From positions 232,307-296,306 of the forward strand of contig NW_003101652.1 of the NCBI RefSeq assembly GCF_000003855.2: a stretch of DNA of 64,000 nucleotides, read 5' to 3'. This document shows, one piece after another, positions 13,001-24,860 of this stretch. A program made the position numbers and the translations under genes. The stretch's first letter is position 1. Every line of letters begins with the position of its first letter. Origin of the DNA: Blastomyces gilchristii SLH14081. Taxonomy: Eukaryota; Ascomycota; Eurotiomycetes; Onygenales; Ajellomycetaceae. The notes under the pieces are model-generated. The model had not been told where the DNA came from and ran no database searches. It saw only the letters and a program-made list of their open reading frames with translations.

Positions 13001-15780
13001 CTGTAGAACAAAAATGTGATATCGAAACGACAGAGGAGGATTGATTCCACGCCAGAAAAAAGATATGACAACCGGGAACGGGCTTCGAACAGCCTTCACC
13101 TTTTCGCCAAGGTGGATACTTTTGTGGCGATATTTTGCCCCGGTTTGTCCCACAGCTTGACAATAATGACCCAGCTCGATTGCGGGGTGGACGGTTACGA
13201 TGCCAGTTCTAACTTCTCAGCAGCAACGACGCCATTGGCCGGAGCTAAATGGTGCACCTGCACGTACACTACTGAATTAAATCAAATGCTCTATTGTTCA
13301 TTCAGAGTTTGATCCTCTTCATGTGCTTCTAGTATTCCTACCCATTTCAAAGAAGTCGGATCAAATTTCTCCGAATCCACGGAGTCAATGGTACGGCCAG
13401 ACCGGCAGATATTTTTAGGTAAACCTGTTGAATGTGGGAGAGGGAATATGGGAGGGATGGATATCACTACCTTTCAGAGAATATTGAGACTATAGCTGTA
13501 TGTACCTCGAGAAATCTATTCTTGTATTCAGACCGTTGTGCTGCGGTGCAGTGCATATGCAGATTGGGACGGTAAATAGTCGTCTATAAATAGCAATAGA
13601 AGCGCAGTTTTGACAAGTAATAATCCACTTCTTGCTGCTTTGTTGGTAAAAATGATAAATGGAGAATTATCAAGGTGATAAAACATCTCCTCGATATCAC
13701 TGATTGATCCCCTTGCGTCTAATTCGTACAACCTCGCTGATTCAGACAGATCCCTAACCTCTATTTTCACCAGTTATGTCAACATTGCGTCCTGTCCACG
13801 GCACACATACATTGCGATCCAGATAACATGTGAGCCCATACAGAGTACATAACAAACGCCATCAATTAAAAAATAAAGGACGCGCCAAGGTGCAAGCTAG
13901 CCATTACAACGACGATTAAGTATCCATTCCCAAAAAAATTTCGGATATCTATTTTTAAATCACATGCATAAGTTTCACCTGCATGTTCTCAGATGAACAC
14001 GTCTGTCTCTCTCTCAGAGTACTAACTTAAACCAACAAAAACTCTGAACAGAATACAAAGTTGAAACCTTGCATGCAGTGTCGCTGTTCCAACTTCTAAC
14101 TATGCATTATTATTTTTATTATTTTTGTTGTTATTATTATTATTTTTGTTATTATTATTACTATTTTTTTTTTATTATTATTATTATCTCCGTACCTGAT
14201 TATTCCAGGATCTTCAGTTTCAGCTGACGTGTAGTTAGTTAATTCCGCATGAAGGCAAAAAAAAAAACAATCGTAGATTTTTCAATCGCCCCGGCCTCCC
14301 CAGGGATGACGGGTAGTCAGCCATCCGAAAAGAGGCAGGCTGTTATAGATTTTGCGCTCCTGATTCACGCAGGTCTTGGTACTCGGAAAGTTCTCTTCTA
14401 ATGGCAACAACGGAGGGAAAAGAACAAAACATGAGTGTTTCGTTTGATTTCTCTACTTCGGGATCTAGTATGTTTTTAACATTCGCGGTTCCACCATACA
14501 ACGCTGACGGACTTCCAGGCTCAACATGTCGCAGACGAGGATAGGGGGGATATCTTATCTCTCCTCTCCTCTCCTCTAGTTACATGTACTTTTCACCCTC
14601 CGGCATCTTTTCGTTTGTGTTTCCGAGGTTCGCCTGCCACATTTTGGTCACGTAGTTCGGTACCGAAGCTACCCAGCTCCAGTTCTGGGCAGCCGATGGA
14701 AGACTAAAATGCCAGCTCGGAGGGCTCATGATAGAAGAATAAAAAGCGGGGGACCGGGGCCGGGGGAGGGGGGGGTTAGTCTCTAGTTATTCTTGTGGCG
14801 ATAACAGTGTGGTGTGACAAGAGGTAAATTCCCTTGTCCTCCCACATTGTTTTCCGGAGCTGATCGGTGCTGCTGAGTTGTTATCGTATACGGCTTATAG
14901 TACACGTACATATACATATACATAACGGCAGCCCTCCATCTATGTGTGCCGTTTCCCCCCAAACCGAGGCAACGCGGAAGGGGGGATATTGGATTTTGCC
15001 TTAGCCAGGAAACCTTATCAGCTTTTTCTCCGCAGAGCAAAATCATATGGGAAGGGGATGTGGCACTAGAGATACTAGAGACACTCGGAAATCCAATCGG
15101 GGATCTAGAATATGGATTCCAGGATATGTGAAGCCGGAAGATTCGCGTATCGAGGGCGTTTCTAGCTTTGTGGGGTGAGATGAAGCTAAAAGCAATTCTC
15201 TCTATATCATTAGCTAATCCTGTCGAAATCTGGTTAAGCGGAAGTTTCTCATGCTAGTATCTTCTAGTTTGGGAATAATAGCAGTCATCATTGCCAAGTG
15301 AGTCATGCCTGGACCTGAAGCTCGGCGTTATCGTTAACGCGCTTTGTTTTGAAGATCTAGATCCTTACTCGGAGGTTTGTGATTGATGTCACGTGATACA
15401 ACCTTGGCCCGCCTTCGAAAGCCGAGAAGCGGGAATCCTCATCCGAGAAAGCCACCGTTTTTCTTAGGCTAGAGGGAGTCAGTGGGTTCAAATCGATATG
15501 ATTATTGGATCCCGAGAGTTAAACATTGGAAGTTGATGTTGTTTTGGCGCGAGAAATCAACAATTCTCGGAAAGCCAATCACTACCTGAGTTCCCGAATT
15601 CGGTCCGGGATCGGGGAGCACATCGGCACAGTCAGTCAGTTCATTGGGGAGGGAAAAAGTGGGAAAAAAAAAAGCGGCATTTACTTGGACAAGGTGGAGA
15701 ACGCCGCTGTGCACAGTACTGTATTGCTAAAAATCGGAATCGCCAACCAATAAATAGAAGTCTTCTCGTCAGCAGGCTGG
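7048..15780. other. Large gene-free region, left part
   Basis: Over 8 kb contains only short overlapping ORFs in competing frames, none with a known motif or a plausible exon structure. Included are a 28-base T run at 7256-7283, an AT-rich repeat-like stretch at about 9100-10290, a more GC-rich stretch at about 10850-13300 and an (ATT/TTA)n tract at about 14101-14190. I see no rRNA or tRNA. It may hold old repeats or long non-coding transcripts, but the sequence alone does not show either. Confidence 0.45.
14101..14190. repeat. ATT/TTA-rich microsatellite
   Basis: About 90 bases are made almost entirely of TTA/ATT units broken by short T runs. It is simple sequence with no coding potential. 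Confidence 0.8.
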
Positions 15781-18321
15781 AATAGCATCTCAGGATAATT
15801 TTTTTTTATTATTATCGTTATTACCCATGCATGCCGAAGATTTGTTGTCCCGGGGTTAATTCCGGGCGCGATGATGATGTGGTGACTTGACTGGTTTGTG
15901 GCTTCAAGCAGCGGCCAACGGTTGTCAGCCCTTTCCTATGTTCAGGGATGTTGAGGCTGCCGATCGGAAACTGATTCTCTCCCCGGGGGTAGGACAGAGA
16001 CAAAAAAAAAAAACGGTTAACTGGCTCAGGGGCTTTTTGGGAGGGAGGGTGGGATGGGTTTTTGTTCGGGGTTGGCGAGGGAAATCCTTCCACAGGTTAA
16101 TTTTTCTTTAAAAAATAAAATAATAATCCCATTCATTCTATTGCATTCTATCGTCTCGAAAACCCCATTTTTCAAACGCGGATGAATGAAACAGAATAAA
16201 AGTGAACAGAACTGGCTAGTTTCGTTTGCGCTGGTGCTCTTGCAGGGTTTTGAACAAAGAAAAGAAGTTGCCTCTAATACTAGTTATTTTTACGCACACA
16301 TGGATACAATATATGAAAACTCCGTCAGGCCATTATTTGAAAGCTCCCTACAGATCACTTCTGTTTACATATATATATATATATATTATAATAATATACG
16401 GATAGTCTTCTGACGCTCCCTTGGTACGCTCCTTTGGTACCCGAAGATAATTTTGAAACAGACATGCGTAGAATGTAAGACAAACAATGCTATGCTACCC
16501 AAGGAAACGGCAAACGGGGGAATGGATGGAGAGTTAGTTAGTAAACTTGTTATTATTCGACCTCGTTGAATTGTTTGCCAAAAATCTGCATTCTAAAAAT
16601 AATGGAAAATAGAAAATGGGAATATCCTGTCGAGTTTCTCAGTCTCTTGACCTACAGACCTTGCCAGCGCTGAGGTGAGAGGTGGGAAATAACGGTTGCT
16701 GATTTTTGGGGCGTCTCAAAGGGGCATGCGGGCATGAACCCGGCCCAGGGCGTTCATCTAGATAGATTAGATATGTCGCCTTTTTTCCATCCCGTCGTTT
16801 CCCATGCATTGTGTCCTGTCCTGTCCTGTATACGGAATATTTGTCATATCTGTTGAATGACTGGATGTGTCCAGCATTGGGGAATTGGGTGGTGGTGGTG
16901 GTGAGAGGTCAAGAATAGCCGTCAAACGGGTGAAGAAAAAAGAAAGAGAAAGAAAAGAAAAAAGAAAGAAAAGAAAAGAAAGTTAAAGCGAAAAAAAAAG
17001 AAAAAAAGAAAGCTTCTCCTGTCCGATGATTTCTCAGCCACACTCCCTCCCATGTCCTCCGAGTGGACAGCAGCATCCAGGGGGGAGGGAACGGGACGTG
17101 GGAAAAAAGCCAACCGGGAAGAGACAAAAGAAAAGCCGAAACGAAAAGCTAAATATTGAGACCGTCGAACAAGTGGTCCCTCTCTTTCTTTCTTTTTTCT
17201 TTCTTTTCTTTTTCTCTCTGTCAGTCTCTACTGTGCCGTGCCGTAGTTACCGGCTCCTCAAGGGCCTGTCAAATTATCAACCGAGAAAAAAAAAGAAAAG
17301 AAACGAAAAGAAACGAAAAGCTAAACAACACCGAAGACCAAAACCCGAAGGAAAAAGAACAATTCTGTGCTGTAATCTGTACAAGGATGCGCCTTGTTCT
17401 CTTTTTTGTTCTCTCTCTTGTTGTCTGTCTTTCTTTGTCAGTATTACATACTATTATGATTATTTTCTCAAAAGTGATGTCTGTCTAACTAACCAATATT
17501 AGATCTCTCATAGGATAGTTAACTAGCTGTTCATATGGAATTTCTTTTTTTCTATTTCTTTAACACGGGCCGGAAGGTGTCCGCGTAGCCTACCTACCTG
17601 GGTAAATAAATATTGATTATGTGGCCGTCATATGTCATATGTATCCCATTATACGGAGTAAATGAAAGGGACATACTGCGTACAAATGTAGAATCATGGT
17701 TCGAATATCATGTCCAATGTCCATGTTCCGTGTACCTGTACGTACAGTACATACATCTATCTGTACACCACATTCAATGACCGTGTGCAATTATGTGCAT
17801 TCCCGAAGACTCTAATAACAATAACCGGGGAACAGGGAATATGTAGTGGTTACAGGTACAAAAATTCCAAGTTATTAGTCTTCCTCTCCGAAGCGCAGAT
17901 TATTTAAGCGGCGATCCAAGTTTGTCAGACTGTACTCCGTAGGTACAGAGAGTTACAAGACTTTTCGACGCCCGCAAAAAGACCGAGAGATTTAAAAGAA
18001 AAGGGAAATACTGTATGTAATATAATATTATTAAGGGATCCTTGATCCCTCCCCCTCCACACATCTATAGTTACCCCGTCGAAGCAGCTGGAAGGAGCCA
18101 ATAATTGCCGTCGTCGGATATAACGAGTGTTGTCTACGCTTAGGCCTGATTGTATGGAAGGGCTGAGGATGACAGATGCATTAAGAAGTGAATTCTTTTT
18201 TACATACAGAGTACGTTCAGCCCTATTTGATCGATGGAGCTGGGAGACGGAATGCATTTCCCCTGATCACCACGGAGGCCCAGCAGTATTATCAATATCA
18301 ACCATCGCGGGCTCCGGCTCG

Positions 18322-18354
<33 letters not shown>

Positions 18355-19300
18355 CCACCACCATCACCATCACCATCACAATCGCGAGAGCAGAAATGCC
18401 GGAGGTTGCCGGGTTGGTTTGACAGTACAGTAATAATATTAATAGTGAGTAGCACAGGCGTGCGTCGTTTGGTGCGATCTTCGGCTGACGGGCCCAGCAG
18501 CGGGACCAACTCAACTGCCAACAGCGCGATCCCTTATTATTCCTAGCCGGCCCGCGATCAACTGCAAATCCTGCCAGGTTGCAGCAAATCTCCACCACTA
18601 ATAGCTGAACGGTAAATACTCAAATGACGCCGCCCGCCGCCCGCCGCCGTTGTGTGGACTGTCTCCGCGGTATTCTGCGGGCAAGGGTGTTTTGCAAAAA
18701 TTGAAAAAAAATAACAAGCCGACTTTCCGAATTTTTTTGGGAATTTGGGAATTTGAGAATTTGGAATTGGGTGTTAATTTGCAAAAAAGAGGGAAAAAAA
18801 AAAAAAAAAAAAAGTCGGATGGGATGCTCTCGGGCGGCAGGGATCATCAACCCGTTAACCAACCTCCAGTGGAACGGAAGAGGAAAAAGAAAAGAAAAAG
18901 AAGAGAAAAAGAAGAGAAAAAGAAAAAAGACCCCGAGAGCCCTTGGAGAGAGAGAGAACCTTGGAAAAGCCACGAACCACCAAACGAGAGGCAGAAAGGA
19001 TAGAGAGAGACGCTAGGTTGTGCAAGGCCGGAGCATTTTTTGCAAATTAATAAATCGGTGGTCAGTGGTTTAAAATCGTGCTGTAAAAAGAAAATAAATC
19101 CAAATTTATGCCAAAAAAAAAAAAAAAATGATAGAAAGAAAACAAGAGAAAATAAATATGGACCATCGGAGAGCGTGTTGAAAGGAGTCGTAAATCCGTA
19201 CCAATGGAGCAAAGGAGCATCAATACTCCGTACAATATACTCCGTTAATGCTAATGCTTCTTCCTATAGATAGGTAGACACCAGGGTGAATCGTATCAAA
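15781..19300. other. Gene-free region rich in purine and pyrimidine tracts
   Basis: No gene is recognised. The stretch contains purine runs at about 16930-17010 (GAAA/AAAG units), a pyrimidine run at about 17180-17220, a TA microsatellite near 16370-16388, an AC microsatellite near 18323, a 20-A run at 18794-18813 and another purine run at about 18870-18930. The long ORFs here are products of these biased tracts: they code for Lys/Glu/Arg repeats on one strand and Phe/Ser/Leu on the other. Confidence 0.5.
18323..18379. repeat. (AC)15 followed by (CCA/CAT)n microsatellite
   Basis: Fifteen AC dinucleotides (18323-18352) run into a CCA/CAT trinucleotide tract ending near 18379. It is a compound microsatellite likely to be length-polymorphic. 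Confidence 0.85.
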
Positions 19301-21377
19301 AGGAAAAAAAGAAAAAGAGATAACTAGACAATAACACCAAGCCTGACCGTGGTGGCGCGGGCTTCTTTTTCTCATTATCATATTATTTCCCTTCTCGAGT
19401 TAATCTATCTCGTCGTCTGCGTCTTCTGCCTGTAACTACATCTCCCGTTTCCTTCTTCTCTATCTATCTCTCTCTCTCTACCCAACTCTCCGTAGCCTGC
19501 TTCTGATAAACTGGTAGACTGACAGACTGATACTTCTGGGGATCTGTCTTCGCCTCTTGGTCGTTCGTTCTCCCTGCCGTGCCCGCCCCACTCCGCCCCC
19601 CTTGATCCCGATCCCAGGCTGGATGTGACACGGCTTCAGATGGGCACCCGAAGGCAAGCTTGAGATCCTCGTTTTCATCCCGCGCCTCAAGAGACAGAAG
19701 AAAAAGGAAGAAAGACCAAAAATAGGGGAGCCATTCTTCCAGCAGCAAACGCACGTAGCCAGCACCAGAAACCTCTACTGCTACTTACTACTCTTACTAC
19801 TACTCTTACTACTACTCTTACTACTACTACTTCTACTACCTCTACTACCTCTACTACTACTACTCTTACTACTACTACGACTAACCAATCCCACATCCCA
19901 TCCCATCCATCAATCCCGTACGTCAACGTACGTAAACTTACTCCTCGGTCAACTAGTCTCTGGTAACTCCCTATCTTTGCGCTGTCGGCGGATAAGAAGG
20001 CGTCTGCTCTGCCCGCCTCTGTTTGCATCTATCTATCTATCCTCCTTGCATTGGCGTCTATCTGCGTTTCCATTTCTTTCTCCTCTCTCTCTGTCTCTCT
20101 TTTCTTTGCGGGCTTCCTAGCTACACTACTTCCCTTTTTCTCTCTGCTCCCGGCTTCCAAGCCAGCCACGGACTGGAGATAGCCTACATCCAGATTAGAC
20201 TTTTGGAGGTGCAATCGCAGTCCGCTCCGGTCTCCAATCTCCCAGTCTGGGCCGCCGACCTCTTGGTACTACTTGTTCTGTACGTAGTTACTGTGTTGTG
20301 CTTCCTTCTTGACTACTACTAGCTAGTAGTTAGTTACTACGACTTTGCCGCAAACCACGTCCACGAACGAACCATGTGCGCTTCCGGCAATTTGGACTAG
20401 GTTGACCAGATCTCTCTCTCTTCCTCCCCTTGGCTCGCGTCTTCTCCCTCTTCTTCTTGTCTCTATTGTTTTTATACTTTTCTCCTCCCTTTCTCTTTTC
20501 TCTGATCTCATCATCTGCGTACCGTCCACCCTTCTTGTCCTCTTATCATCTTCTTGTTCCCCTCCTGTTTCTGTCATCCCGCCCGAGTCAAGCCTTGGCA
20601 ACCTTGCGCGAAAGAAGCCTTTTTTTTTTTTTGTTTCGCGACTTGACACCGCACTCCCTCCCTCAACTGCTTAACCTGTCGCATCTGGGAACCTTGTACT
20701 TTGCAGGAGGCCAAAAAAGAAAAAAGGAAAAAAAAAAAAAAAAAAGAGGCCGAACTCTCTGTTCACGTTTGTACTGTGCCCAGTCGCGGCCTGTGGTCGA
20801 CCAGCCTGCGCGCAACATCGCATCGCTGACCCCGAAACCGGCCGTTGTGCTGCTGCACCTTAAATTGCGGCTTTTACCCCAACAGTTGTTACATCCGCAA
20901 CCTTTTACTACCCCATTATTATTATTATTTCCCGCGTTTCTCTCATTTCCCTCGAGTGTCCGGTTGTTTACTGGAAGTAATTTTTTTTTTTTTTTTCTTT
21001 TCTCTTTTGTCTTTTTGTTCTGTAATTTTCTTTCTTCTGCCTCGCTGCGGGTCTGATTCGGTTTCTTTGTTACATTGAACTCCCGACTGCATTTTCTCGC
21101 CTTGCTGTTCGGAGGCGCGAAAGGAACAGCAAACAGACCAACCCATTATTTTTCCGGGTACGAACGCTATTAAACATTACTCCTCGGGAAAAGGGAAAAA
21201 AAAAAGAAAAGAAAAGAAAAGAAAAGAAAAGGAGGACTCTTTTCCCGACACTTCCCCATCACAGGGATTCAGTGGAGATAACGCTTGGTAAATCATCGAG
21301 GGGCCTTTTTTCTCCCAAGGGTTTCACGGAATACAACCACCACCGTGGAGAAGAGAAAAGAGCAGCCCGCATTGAAA
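19301..21377 (+). promoter_or_regulatory. Pyrimidine-rich 5' flank and probable long leader of the Zn2Cys6 gene
   Basis: About 2 kb just before the transcription factor gene is dominated on the plus strand by C and T, with CTA/ACT trinucleotide repeats (about 19770-19880), TCTC blocks (20080-20160, 20410-20520) and an AAAAG tract (about 21190-21232). C/T-rich stretches are common just upstream of transcription start sites in filamentous ascomycetes, so one or more start sites probably lie here. Short ATG-led frames, such as one beginning near 20023, could act as upstream ORFs. The position of the transcription start is inference. Confidence 0.4.
19770..19882. repeat. CTA/ACT trinucleotide repeat
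   Basis: Repeated CTACTACT units interrupted by CTTACT blocks lie in the probable leader or promoter of the downstream transcription factor gene. Confidence 0.8.
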
Positions 21378-24300
21378 ATGCGTTCTAGCATCGCTTGCTC
21401 TCGGTGCAGGCGAAGCAAGATCAAATGTGTCAATGCGGGTATCGATACTACTTGTCGGGCATGTGAATCCTCGGGGAGGGAATGCGCCTATCCGACTCCC
21501 GCTCCGGCAGGCGGTGGAGGTGGCACGAAGCGCGACATCGTTGCCACCGGGGATGGAGATGACCGGAATGGCGAGTGGGATAGCCCCAAGCGTCAGCGTT
21601 CAAGGAAGTCCACGAATGCTGCACCCGCAGGAGCAAAGGATGTCATCAAACCAACCGCCGCTCACGTACTAGATTCGTCCATCTTGACCGTCAAAGTCTG
21701 GGAGAGCCTATTCGAACTCTTTCAGTTGCATTTCTCCACCATCCTCCCGTTTTTACACCCGTCCACCTTTCTCGCTCAGATCCGCCAGCTTTCCGCGAAC
21801 TCAGCGCAACAGGATGGCCAACCATCCGGTGACCACTCGCAGAGCCCAGTTCCAGCTTCGGAGGCTTCTCCATTGATTCTACTAGGCGTTCTAACCCTGA
21901 CTGCTCGATTCCACCCACAGTTAACTCACTATCACTCTCCCCCATCACCCGTTGCGCCATGTAACCCTCTCGTAGCCTCTGATTTTTTTGCGAACGCACT
22001 ACGATCGAGACTCGCGGGTATTGATGGAGTGGACCTTACGTCAACCGACATCAGTCGGGTTCAGGCCCTCCTCATGCTAAGCTTACACGAATGGGGAATG
22101 TGCAGGGGTAAAAACGCTTGGGTTTATCTTGGGATGTCAATCAGACTGGCTCAGGTGATGGGCTTGGCTTTCGAGCCGGAGAGTGATCAGCAGTCATCAC
22201 ATAAAACATCCTCTTCGGGCTTGTTTAACGCAGAGGTAGAACAACGCGACCAGAGGGACCGTAATTCGGACGACGTGATCGAACAGGAGACTAGACGGCG
22301 GACTTTCTGGAGCTGTCTCATGCTAGATCGATACCTCAGCAATGGCAAATATCGTCCTCGCATGATCAAGGTTCAGGACATAGAGATCCAGCTTCCTAGC
22401 GACAATGCATTCGCTTTCGGTGAGAGAGTCAAAACATCACGTTTGTATGATGGCCCCAAACTCCGTTCTCAAAGCTACGAGCAGCGAGGCCTTCAGATTC
22501 CCAGCTTACGCCATAGTACGGGTTATGGGGAGGACTCGAAATTACGCACCAGTGGGCCGTCAGATCTGAAACAATGGTCGTCAACTAGTCAACGAAACGA
22601 AGTAACGGAAAATGGTATTGATCGATGGGAAGTGGGTGCGGAGGAGTGCGTATTGAGTAGACTGATACGGATGGTCAGAATCTGGGGCAGCATCGCAAAA
22701 TGGTCGAGCTCTGGCAATAGAAGGTTAGTTAAATCCAAAAATGCCTTTCTTATCACATCTAATCAGACGGCAATTTTCTAACGAGATCTGATGTTTTTTT
22801 TGTTTCATTTTTGTCTCTACAGGATTGATCAATACCCTCCATGGCATCCCGATTCTCGCTTCAGCTCTCTTCGACAACTTCTAGTCGAGTTCCAGGATGG
22901 TCTCTCCCGCAATTTACAGTACACCCAGCGCAACACCGACACTCATATTATGTACAAAAACAATTTGGCACCCTACTCACTTATCCACATTCTCTACTTC
23001 CTATCCGTGATCGTACTGCACAGGGCGTACCTGCCATTCTTGCCGTTGAGGTGCGCTGATCCGCAGGGACCTCTCGACGAGCCGTGTTTCCCATCCGATA
23101 AATATCTTGTGCCTGAGGGGTTCTGGCGGGAAAGTGCTCGAGATTTGTTCAAAGCAGCGCGCCAACTGATGGAACTTGTCAAAATGTGTCAAGAACGTGG
23201 GGTATTAATGGAGACTCCTGTGGTCGGTTTTGCTATATATAACGCTGCGCTCCTTGGTATTTACGCTGCTCATTTTAACCAGATGGACCAAGAAGGTTAC
23301 ATTTGCTCGAAACCGGGCTCGACAGATGTTGTTCCGGGTCTAGGTTGTCAGGGACAAATTGACGTACGGAGAGCCATTGAAATTCTAGGGGAGATGAGAC
23401 CACGGCTGAAAATGGCTACTGGGTGGTTCCGGACCATTCACCGCGTTCATGGCTATTTTTCCAGAGCCAGGCGGGATTTTAAACGAAGTTCCCGACACCT
23501 AGACATGCTAGGTGCTGGGCCTGGCCCCGAAAACGACCTTCGAACCAGTAACGGACGCCCTTATGGCGTACGAGAAATGGGACATGCAGGCTCATTTGAC
23601 GAGCTGAAGCTCTTGGACAAGGTCCTCCTAGACCTTGGTAACGCAGAAGATCAGGTGGCGGATATTAACGGGCCGGATGAAGATGGCACAACAGCTTCGG
23701 CGAATTTGGTGGAACGAGGTGGTGCAGCCAGTGAAGTTGGCAGCACTGCCGTGAAAAGCGAATCCGCGGATGGTCTGGACTCTCATGCCGATGGGGTTGC
23801 TGGTGCCCTCAGAGAATCATGGGTACCTGTCAACAGCCTTAACAGCCCAGTTCACGGACCACCACAACCACCACCATCCTCCGGATCAGAACACGACCGT
23901 CCCAGACCGCTCGAGAATGACCGCTGGACCAGCCTGCCTCCTCCCCAACCACAATCCTACCCCCTCCCCTCATTACAGCCGCCGCATAGCATACCATCGT
24001 CAACCGCATCACATAACCCACCGCCATCCCTAACATCCCCCGGCTCCTACGCCTCCTCCACCCCAAGCACAACTGCACCACCTACCAACCCCCAACAGCT
24101 CCCCGCACCCTCTAACCGCCTCCAACCCCTACAGCCATGGATTACATCCCGCCAACCGGCGCCCGCCCCTTACTCGCAATCTCTACCATCCATCAACGCC
24201 GCCGCGCACCACGGTTTCCCTATGCCACCACTCCCAGGCGCACTACCGTTCCACCTCAACCCGCCGAGACTCGATGCTCCATCGCGCCCGTATTCCGCCG

Positions 24301-24488
24301 GCAGCGGGAAAAATATCGGTAGCGGCACCGGTAGCAGCAGTCCTGGCTGGATGAGCTGTCTTGGGGGTGACGATGTTCTCATGTTTATCGAGGGGACTAG
24401 TCAAGACCAATGGCCTTCCTCGGTAGCCGGTTCACGAGGGCTTGCGAATGGTTGGTTGAGTACCGTCTGGTGTGAACAGGGCCAGTGA
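21378..24488 (+). CDS. Zn2Cys6 fungal-specific transcription factor
   Basis: Nuclear DNA-binding regulator. Two exons, 21378-22723 and 22823-24488, join in phase (AG + G gives Arg) to encode about 1003 residues. The start ATG lies just before the zinc cluster; the frame is open further upstream but without ATG. Cysteines at residues 7, 10, 17, 26, 29 and 36 give the spacing CX2CX6CX8CX2CX6C of a binuclear zinc cluster. A basic patch (KRQRSRK) follows near residue 75. Segments from about residue 100 to 600 match the fungal_trans middle homology region, including a hydrophobic helix with ILPFLHPSTF, the stretch LSLHEWG and the motif ETRRRTFWSCLMLDRYLS. The last 250 residues are Pro/Ser-rich and low in complexity, as in activation domains. 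I do not recognise the regulon. The gene stands alone, with about 15 kb of empty DNA before it and 7 kb after it. Confidence 0.88.
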
Positions 24489-24827
24489 ACTGAAGTGGGT
24501 GAGGGGGTGGAATGAAGGGCGCTCTTGATCCTTCCTACTCTATTCTTTCCTCTTTGTTTATGCCACGTCTCCCTGCATTTGTTTTCTATTTTCTATTTCT
24601 TTCATTTTATATGATTTTATATGCGTGGACTTCGGCGTCGGTGGCTCTCTCAGAGGCCCCCTTTTAATTACGGGTATAGGCGAATGGTTTTCCCATTTTA
24701 TTTATATTCTGTTTGTGTTATTAGCTTGGTTTTGGGTGTGTTCTTTTCCCCAGGGTACAATTTCCGAGCAAAAGGGAAAGGGGGGTATACGTTTTGCGTG
24801 TTTCTTTCACAGATTTCTTTTCTTTTC

Positions 24828-24860
<33 letters not shown>

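Noticed and set aside
12388..13312. Several overlapping ORFs of 80-146 codons
   Set aside because: They overlap on both strands, resemble nothing known and cannot be joined by convincing splice sites.
17026..17502. 158-codon plus-strand ORF
   Set aside because: It runs through GAAA and CTTT tracts, has a low-complexity product and no known motif.
18620..19212. Overlapping ORFs of 117-121 codons on both strands
   Set aside because: The products are Lys/Arg/Glu or Phe/Ser/Leu repeats made by purine tracts; no domain, no intron logic and open on both strands.
20430..21056. 208-codon plus-strand ORF in the C/T-rich leader
   Set aside because: The Leu/Ser/Phe-rich translation follows directly from C/T bias; a competing frame is equally open.
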